NCBI GenBank assembly: GCA_017434685.1
Contig: JAFREV010000114.1
Location: forward strand, 1 to 11,771
DNA from: Mogibacterium sp.
GTDB taxonomy: Bacteria > Bacillota > Clostridia > Peptostreptococcales > Anaerovoracaceae
Length of the DNA: 11,771 nucleotides
Reading direction: 5' to 3'
Below, in pieces: positions 1 through 4,378 of this stretch. The first letter of the stretch is position 1. Every line of letters begins with the position of its first letter. The notes under the pieces were generated by a model. It did not search any database, was not told where the DNA came from, and saw only the letters and a list, made by a program, of their open reading frames with translations. The position numbers were made by a program, and so were the translations under genes.

Positions 1-897
1 TCATACATGTCGCGCAGATTCCCGAACCTCCCGGTTTACCACCTGACATTCCCTGTCAGATACGAGTACGAAGAGACAACTCAGGATGCTGTAGAGGATA
101 TCAAAGGATGCATCAAGTTCGTAGAGGAAGTCACGGGCGCGAAGTGGAACTGGGATGCTTACTTCAAGCAGATCAAACGCTTCAACGAAGAGACCGTGAT
201 GGAGATGCAGAAATGGGATGTCAACAAGACAGACTATCCGCAGATCATCGGACCTTGCTACGAGCTCTTCCGCAAATGGAACTACGAGATGGACGGCGGA
301 GCAGACCCTCGCGTAATCAAAACCTTCAACAAGGTAAATGACCTTATGATGAAGGCTTACGAGAATCGCGAAGAGGCATGGCGCGGCAAGATGAAATACA
401 GAGGAATCGTATGGTCCTGCCCGGCTCACTATTATGCAAACTTCAGCAACTGGCTTGCCAACTGCTGGGGCATAGACATACTCGTTGAGATGGAGTCGCT
501 GAACTTCACCAAGATGCTCGAGACAGAGGACAAGGAAGAGGCTCTTATGGACCTCGCCAGACTCTACGAGCGTATGGTAATGAGTCGTCACCCCAACGGT
601 GGTTATCACAACGTAGTCGACGAACTGTGGAGACAGGTCGAAGACTGGAGAGCCGAGATTATCATCATGTACCAGAACGTAGCCTGCAAGAACATGGCTA
701 CACTTCAGGGAGTGCTGGACGATCAGTGCAGAGATAAAAACTACCACATGATCTGGATTGAGCACGACCTGATGGACCCTCGTACGGTTTCGAGAAAAAC
801 CATGAGAGATAAGGTCAACGAGTACATGAGAACGGTAATGAAGGCTGAGCCTGTCGACCCGACACTGCTCGACTTCGACGATGAAATCTCTATGTAG
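1..897 (+). CDS. 2-hydroxyacyl-CoA dehydratase D-component subunit (HgdB/HadC/FldC family), 5' partial
   Basis: The reading frame is open from base 1 and ends at TAG 895-897. Family members are about 370-430 residues, so roughly 80-130 N-terminal residues probably lie outside the window, and the ATG at 7 is probably internal. The family removes water from (R)-2-hydroxyacyl-CoA by a ketyl-radical mechanism in the cytoplasm, using an oxygen-sensitive [4Fe-4S] cluster in each subunit of a heterodimer. Visible signs, numbered from Met at base 7, are an S-C-P-A-H-Y segment at 137-142, a Cys (C227) in the C-terminal Rossmann-like part where the family keeps a late cluster ligand, and the C-terminal pattern I-W-I-E-H-D followed by a helix resembling the family's LETDY...R.R.EAF ending. 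The activator gene follows 133 bases downstream, which strongly supports the call. Which subunit it is, and whether the substrate is hydroxyglutaryl-, hydroxyisocaproyl- or aryllactyl-CoA, cannot be told. Confidence 0.85.
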   Translation, partial: SYMSRRFPNLPVYHLTFPVRYEYEETTQDAVEDIKGCIKFVEEVTGAKWNWDAYFKQIKRFNEETVMEMQKWDVNKTDYPQIIGPCYELFRKWNYEMDGGADPRVIKTFNKVNDLMMKAYENREEAWRGKMKYRGIVWSCPAHYYANFSNWLANCWGIDILVEMESLNFTKMLETEDKEEALMDLARLYERMVMSRHPNGGYHNVVDELWRQVEDWRAEIIIMYQNVACKNMATLQGVLDDQCRDKNYHMIWIEHDLMDPRTVSRKTMRDKVNEYMRTVMKAEPVDPTLLDFDDEISM

Positions 898-907
898 ATT
901 AAATACA

Positions 908-954
908 TGTCGGCAAGCTCCGACGGTAAAGCTAAATATCGGCAAATTCCGACG
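908..954 (+). repeat. Tandem pair of near-identical short hairpins between dehydratase and activator genes
   Basis: Two 18-base units, at 908-925 and 937-954, match at 15 of 18 positions and are offset by 29 bases. The first folds as GTCGG / loop CAAGCT / CCGAC (909-924). The second folds as TCGG / loop CAAATT / CCGA (939-952). No run of T follows either, so they are not intrinsic terminators. They may be mRNA processing or stability elements that set the ratio of dehydratase to activator, or tandem protein-binding sites. A weaker stem CAGC/GCTG lies at 968-980. Confidence 0.6.
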
Positions 955-1015
955 ACAAGAAAATTATCAGCCCGGCGCTGAAAATGAAAAATACAATAAC
1001 AATAATCTTTAAACA

Positions 1016-1022
1016 AAAGGAG
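1016..1022 (+). promoter_or_regulatory. Strong ribosome binding site of the activator gene
   Basis: AAAGGAG lies 8 bases before the ATG at 1031, close to the Bacillota optimum. It supports this start and efficient independent initiation after the 133-base gap. Confidence 0.85.
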
Positions 1023-1030
1023 AAAAGAAA

Positions 1031-1825
1031 ATGAAATACTATGGTGGCTGTGATGTAGGTTCAACATATACCAAAGCAGTAATCCTCGACGAGAACGGCA
1101 AAATGGTGGCTGACACTACAATCAAGAGCAAAATCAATTCAGAGCAATCTGCAAAACTCGCAATGAAGGAAGTTCTCGATGAAGTAGGGCTCAAAGATTC
1201 CAAGGATCTCGAGTACCTGATCGGTACGGGCTACGGACGTAACAAGGTTCCGTTCGCTGACGAAAACATCTCCGAGATTTCCTGCCACGCAATGGGCGTA
1301 CACATTACCGATCCGAGCGTAAAGGCCATCATCGATATCGGCGGACAGGACGTTAAGGGTATCGCAGTAGACACAGACGGCACGGTTAAGAACTTCGCCA
1401 TGAACGACAAGTGCGCTGCAGGTACTGGCAGATTCTACGAAGCTATGGCAAGATCTTTCGAGATGAGCATGTCAGAGTTCTCGAAACTCTCCCTCAACGC
1501 TAAGAACGTAATTCCTATTACAGCTCAGTGCACGGTATTCGCTGAGTCCGAGGTAATCACCCTCGTAGGTGAGGACAAACCTATGGACGAAATCGCAGCA
1601 GGAATCCAGATGGCTGTAGCTAAGAGATGCTTCGTAATGGCTAAGAAAGCCGGCGCTACCGACTCAATCACACTGACAGGCGGATGCGCTAAGAACGACG
1701 GTCTCAAGGACGCTATCGAGCACGTTCTCAAGCTCAAGGTTATCAACCTCAAGACTGACCCGCAGCTGATGGGAGCACTCGGTGCTGCTGAGTTCGCTCG
1801 CCAGAAAGGCCAGGCCAAGAACTAA
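1031..1825 (+). CDS. hgdC: 2-hydroxyacyl-CoA dehydratase activator (component A, ASKHA ATPase)
   Basis: This is the ATP-dependent archerase that injects one high-energy electron into the dehydratase. It is a cytoplasmic homodimer with one [4Fe-4S] cluster bridging the subunits. The length of 264 residues is normal for HgdC/HadI/FldI. The ASKHA phosphate loop D-V-G-S-T-Y-T-K is at residues 8-15, the second phosphate motif I-D-I-G-G-Q-D is at 101-107, and T-G-G-C near 216-219 belongs to the adenosine motif. The two cluster ligands are Cys128 in N-D-K-C-A-A-G-T-G and Cys167 in Q-C-T-V-F-A-E-S-E, one residue away from Cys127 and Cys166 of the Acidaminococcus protein. The start is decided by AAAGGAG at 1016-1022, 8 bases before ATG. 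The preceding gene encodes a dehydratase subunit. HadI or FldI would be equally fair names, since the substrate is unknown. Confidence 0.95.
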   Translation: MKYYGGCDVGSTYTKAVILDENGKMVADTTIKSKINSEQSAKLAMKEVLDEVGLKDSKDLEYLIGTGYGRNKVPFADENISEISCHAMGVHITDPSVKAIIDIGGQDVKGIAVDTDGTVKNFAMNDKCAAGTGRFYEAMARSFEMSMSEFSKLSLNAKNVIPITAQCTVFAESEVITLVGEDKPMDEIAAGIQMAVAKRCFVMAKKAGATDSITLTGGCAKNDGLKDAIEHVLKLKVINLKTDPQLMGALGAAEFARQKGQAKN

Positions 1826-1826
1826 T

Positions 1827-1846
1827 GCGAAGACAATGATCTTCGC
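1827..1846 (+). repeat. Perfect 7-bp intercistronic hairpin after the activator stop
   Basis: GCGAAGA (1827-1833), loop CAATGA and TCTTCGC (1840-1846) form a perfect stem. It begins two bases after the TAA of the activator gene and ends six bases before the next ribosome binding site at 1852. No T-tract follows, so termination is unlikely. A role in mRNA stability or in blocking 3'-to-5' decay is possible but is inference. Confidence 0.6.
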
Positions 1847-1864
1847 TTCGGAAAGGAGCAAATC

Positions 1865-2041
1865 ATGGGCGTAATCAGAACTACCGGCAAAGTGGTTAAG
1901 ACCACTGCGGTCGTAGGTGCTGTTGCAACCGGAACACTGTTTGCGGTATATATGCTCAACCTCGACCAGAAACTCCTCGCATGGACATATGCAAGAGTAA
2001 ATGAGATATTCGATCGCAAAGAGGTCGATATCAAATTCTAG
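1865..2041 (+). CDS. Small single-span membrane protein in the dehydratase operon
   Basis: This is a 58-residue protein of a type I do not recognise. ATG at 1865 is preceded by AAAGGAG (1852-1858) with 6 bases of spacing, and the stop TAG is at 2039-2041. The N-terminus is short and basic (about 12 residues, including R5, K9 and K12). A hydrophobic, Ala/Val/Thr-rich stretch at about 13-33 is long enough to cross the membrane once. A charged, amphipathic tail of about 25 residues follows (L-N-L-D-Q-K ... F-D-R-K-E-V-D-I-K-F). It sits 39 bases after the activator and 15 bases before the acetyl-CoA-synthase-like gene, so it is very likely co-transcribed with both. The strong ribosome site, matching codon use and tight packing argue for a real gene. 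A membrane anchor or partner for one of the operon's proteins is possible but unproven. Confidence 0.8.
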   Translation: MGVIRTTGKVVKTTAVVGAVATGTLFAVYMLNLDQKLLAWTYARVNEIFDRKEVDIKF

Positions 2042-2056
2042 TAAAAAAGGAGTGCT

Positions 2057-2794
2057 ATGGAACTCTATAACTCAATTATCGAAAAAATAGAATCACATAT
2101 CGGAAGCCAAACGCCGATTCGCTATGACTACAATCCGAACAAATGCTGGGAGGATGTAGGCGGCAATCAGCTCGTCATGATGAGAGAGGCTGCGTATGAG
2201 CTCGGCGGAGACAGCAAGCCTGCCGTAAATTACGCATGCGTCACTTCGGGAGACTATGTGGACAAAGACGAGATACTTGTCTACGGAAAGGATCTCCACG
2301 AAATCCGAGGCAGCGTTCCTTTCGCGAGAGTTGCCGTGATTAAAACCAAGGATCTCGTGGGAGAAGGAGAAGAGGACACCGAACCTCTCTTCCGAGCGAT
2401 TCAGGACATCGACTTCGTCAAGTATCACGTCTATCCGAAGGGATATATGATCAGATCATCCTCGGACAGTTTTCGCGAGCAGGTAAGGGTTTCCAAGGAA
2501 GCCGTAAGCCGCGGAATAAACTTCGAGCAGGTCGGAAACTCATATATCACTCAGTTTAAAAAGAACCCCGATGTTATCGCGGTTAAGCTGATATTCCTGA
2601 CGGTTGATGATGCAGATTATGCCGGTCTCAGAGCCGATGCCAAAAAGACCAGGGACATCACCCTGACGCTGTCCAAGATTCTGGAAGGTATGGCTACGGA
2701 CTGTCACTCCTGCAATCTCAGAGAGATATGCGATGAAGTAGAGGGTCTCAAAGAGCTGCATTTCGGTAAAGAAAAGAAAGAGTTCAAGGGCTAA
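2057..2794 (+). CDS. Truncated CO dehydrogenase/acetyl-CoA synthase beta-subunit-like protein (CdhC/AcsB family)
   Basis: The protein has 245 residues, against about 470 for archaeal CdhC and 730 for AcsB. It aligns by eye with the middle domain of acetyl-CoA synthase: A-Y-E-L-G-G at 46-51, a D-E-I-L-V-Y-G-K-D-L strand at 71-80, E-P-L-F-R-A-I-Q-D at 109-117 (the family has E-P-I-x-E-R-Q-I-H), V-R-V-S-K-E-A-V-S-R-G at 143-153 and V-I-A-V-K-L-I-F-L-T at 173-182. The C-terminus then has Cys216-x2-Cys219-x5-Cys225, which resembles the start of the A-cluster motif (C-x2-C-x8-C). The rest of the catalytic domain, including the Cys-Gly-Cys that binds nickel, is absent. It is therefore unlikely to make acetyl-CoA. 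It might bind CoA or an iron-sulfur cluster. ATG follows AAAAGGAG (2045-2052) by 4 bases, and it is the last gene of the operon. Its function is unknown. Confidence 0.75.
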   Translation: MELYNSIIEKIESHIGSQTPIRYDYNPNKCWEDVGGNQLVMMREAAYELGGDSKPAVNYACVTSGDYVDKDEILVYGKDLHEIRGSVPFARVAVIKTKDLVGEGEEDTEPLFRAIQDIDFVKYHVYPKGYMIRSSSDSFREQVRVSKEAVSRGINFEQVGNSYITQFKKNPDVIAVKLIFLTVDDADYAGLRADAKKTRDITLTLSKILEGMATDCHSCNLREICDEVEGLKELHFGKEKKEFKG

Positions 2795-2847
2795 GCCTCG
2801 AGAACTAAAAACGTAAACCTAATTGAAGATAGGAAGAGCCAAACACT

Positions 2848-2897
2848 GAGCGGTCGAAACCTTCATTGCGGATGGAAAAGGCCGCTCTTCTGTTGTT
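2848..2897 (+). terminator. Candidate intrinsic terminator of the dehydratase operon
   Basis: GAGCGGTC (2848-2855) can pair with GGCCGCTC (2880-2887) over 8 bp with one G-U pair, leaving a 24-base loop. A moderately T-rich tract (TTCTGTTGTT, 2888-2897) follows. The long loop and interrupted T-tract make it a weak candidate. A competing 7-bp stem, GAAGAGC (2833-2839) with GCTCTTC (2884-2890), shares the same 3' arm. Confidence 0.4.
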
Positions 2898-2944
2898 CGA
2901 AAAACGCTGTGTGTAAGCAAGACAACTGCAAAATCGACGCGTGC

Positions 2945-2956
2945 ACAAACGTTTGT
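2945..2956. promoter_or_regulatory. 12-bp perfect palindrome, possible operator
   Basis: ACAAACGTTTGT is a perfect dyad with a central CG step, the layout used by LacI/GalR-type repressors. It lies about 110 bases upstream of the TATAAT box of the next operon. No regulator gene is in the window, so any role is inference. Confidence 0.25.
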
Positions 2957-3014
2957 AAAACTTATGCAGAAAGACCTCAAAATTGTGAAAAAACATAGGA
3001 GACAACGTTAATAT

Positions 3015-3070
3015 TTGTTATATAAAAGATGATATTGTTATCCGTTAGTGATACAATCACTATGTATAAT
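3015..3070 (+). promoter_or_regulatory. Candidate promoter region of the GAF-ABC operon
   Basis: TATAAT at 3065-3070 is a consensus -10 box, giving a likely transcript start near 3077 and a leader of about 38 bases. No good -35 box sits 16-18 bases upstream. Instead two copies of TTGTTAT (3015-3021 and 3035-3041) lie exactly 20 bp apart, about -62 and -42 from that start, an arrangement typical of a direct-repeat-binding activator such as an OmpR/PhoB-type response regulator. A perfect 7-bp dyad TAGTGAT-aca-ATCACTA (3046-3062) occupies the space between the -35 position and the -10 box, where a repressor or MerR-type protein could bind. The box is seen; the regulation is inferred. Confidence 0.5.
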
Positions 3071-3114
3071 TATGCAAAGACCCAGCCAACTATAAAGAGG
3101 ACGAGGTACAGTTT

Positions 3115-4323
3115 ATGGATATGATGAATGTTCAGACACTTTGGCTAATAATGGAAGCTCTTCGCGATGCCAATCAATTGGAGGACGCATTGGCCAAGAG
3201 CCTTGACATATTCTGTGATGCTACGAAGAGTGAGAAGGGAACCATTTGGATGCTGGATGATGCCAGTGGAAGAACGGTTGCTGTTATGGCGCATGGAACA
3301 AGCGCTGCTGTCGGGGAGAGCGCATCACGCGGTGAAGGTGTTGTCGGTGAAGTAATAGCGACCGAAAAGAGCAGAGCCTATAAAGCATCAGAAGTTCAGA
3401 AACTGAAATATGCCGGAGTAGACGGACCTGACATAACAGGTAAAAGTTTGCTTTGCGTTCCTATTAAAACACCGAAACATATTATCGGCTGCCTCCTTCT
3501 TACGGGCAAGGCAGACGGAGAATATACCCAAGCAGATATAGATGTTTGCGAAAACTGCTGTTCAGTGCTCGCACTCGACATCGAGGACAAAGGATTTTCG
3601 TTCAGACCGTTCGAGGACAGAAAGCCTATTGTCACAGTTCGCGGCATCATCAAAGAGTTCATGAGCGGCGAGGAGATAAGACGAATCCTCAAGGGCGTCG
3701 ACCTCGATGTTTTCCCGGGAGAACTCATGGTTGTTCTCGGAGAGAGCGGATGCGGCAAGAGTACACTGCTCAACATCATCGGCGGTATGGACAGGATGAC
3801 AGAGGGTGAACTTCTCGTAGAGGGAAAAGACATGTCCCAGCCTTCGGAGGATGAACTTACCGAATACAGACGTGAATACATCGGATTTATATTCCAGGCA
3901 TACAACCTGATGCCGAATCTATCCGCGTACGAGAATATCGAGTTTATCGGTGAGATAAGCGACAATCCTATGGATTCCATGGAGGCTCTCAGGATGGTCG
4001 GCCTGGAGGAGAAGGGCAACAGCATGCCTTCCGCACTCTCCGGAGGACAGATGCAGAGGGTTTCCATTGCCAGAGCGCTGGTTAAGAACCCGAAAATTAT
4101 ACTTGCGGACGAGCCGACTGCGGCTCTCGACTACGATACATCCATCAAGGTGCTTAAAGTAATCGAGGATATCGTAAAGAAGCGCAACACCACAGTGCTG
4201 ATGGTTACGCACAATCCGGAGATTGCCAAGATGGCAAACAGAGTAGTCAAACTCAGAGACGGTAAAATTTCAAGCATCAGAGTTAATCTGCATCCGCTGA
4301 ATGCGACGGATCTGGTGTGGTAA
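3115..4323 (+). CDS. ABC transporter ATP-binding protein with N-terminal GAF domain (LolD/MacB-type)
   Basis: This 402-residue cytoplasmic ATPase powers the permease encoded next. Residues about 8-155 look like a GAF sensor domain: an N-terminal helix, T-I-W-M-L-D-D at 43-49, G-E-G-V-V-G-E-V at 73-80, L-L-C-V-P-I-K at 112-118 and I-I-G-C-L-L-L-T-G-K at 123-132. Residues about 172-395 are a complete ABC domain of the LolD/MacB/FtsE class: Walker A G-E-S-G-C-G-K-S-T at 209-217, Q-loop Gln261, signature L-S-G-G-Q at 308-312, Walker B I-I-L-A-D-E-P at 328-334, D-loop A-L-D at 337-339 and switch His366. Ordinary members of this class are about 220-260 residues, so the GAF part is an extra fused module. 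ATG has GAGG (3103-3106) 8 bases upstream; Met3 and Met4 are alternative starts. The GAF ligand is unknown. Confidence 0.92.
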   Translation: MDMMNVQTLWLIMEALRDANQLEDALAKSLDIFCDATKSEKGTIWMLDDASGRTVAVMAHGTSAAVGESASRGEGVVGEVIATEKSRAYKASEVQKLKYAGVDGPDITGKSLLCVPIKTPKHIIGCLLLTGKADGEYTQADIDVCENCCSVLALDIEDKGFSFRPFEDRKPIVTVRGIIKEFMSGEEIRRILKGVDLDVFPGELMVVLGESGCGKSTLLNIIGGMDRMTEGELLVEGKDMSQPSEDELTEYRREYIGFIFQAYNLMPNLSAYENIEFIGEISDNPMDSMEALRMVGLEEKGNSMPSALSGGQMQRVSIARALVKNPKIILADEPTAALDYDTSIKVLKVIEDIVKKRNTTVLMVTHNPEIAKMANRVVKLRDGKISSIRVNLHPLNATDLVW

Positions 4324-4369
4324 CAGATGAGGGCCCGGACAGAGACTTCCTGAACTTAGCGACGGATCT
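4303..4369 (+). repeat. Two copies of an 11-bp direct repeat flanking the ATPase-permease junction
   Basis: GCGACGGATCT occurs at 4303-4313 (inside the end of the ATPase gene) and at 4359-4369 (10 bases before the permease ATG). A third copy lies at 8991-9001. The first and third copies are translated in different frames, so the likeness is not from protein sequence. Confidence 0.5.
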
Positions 4370-4378
4370 TTATAAAGA

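Larger units (their letters stand above)
2795..3114. other. 320-base intergenic region between the two operons
   Basis: I see no credible coding sequence here. It holds, in order, a possible terminator of the dehydratase operon (2833-2897), a 12-bp palindrome (2945-2956), a direct repeat TTGTTAT at 3015 and 3035, a dyad (3046-3062), a TATAAT box (3065-3070) and the ribosome binding site of the next gene (3103-3106). The last 120 bases are clearly richer in A and T than the flanking genes, as expected for a promoter region. Confidence 0.7.

Noticed and set aside
1..945. Antisense open frame of 314 codons opposite the dehydratase gene
   Set aside because: It mirrors the codon bias of the true gene, has no recognisable domain and no ribosome site, and its sense partner is a clear family member.
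908..954. CRISPR-like array
   Set aside because: There are only two imperfect units, 18 bases long with an 11-base gap between them, and no further copies or cas genes. It fits paired hairpins better.
898..1030. Intrinsic terminator between dehydratase and activator
   Set aside because: Neither hairpin is followed by a T-run, and the two genes are expected to act together.
2057..2794. Functional acetyl-CoA synthase of a Wood-Ljungdahl pathway
   Set aside because: The protein is far too short, lacks the Cys-Gly-Cys nickel site and N-terminal domain, and no CODH or corrinoid-protein gene is present in the window.
2983..2988. Rex-like half site or -35 box TTGTGA
   Set aside because: There is no inverted partner half site at Rex spacing and no convincing -10 box at 16-18 bases downstream.
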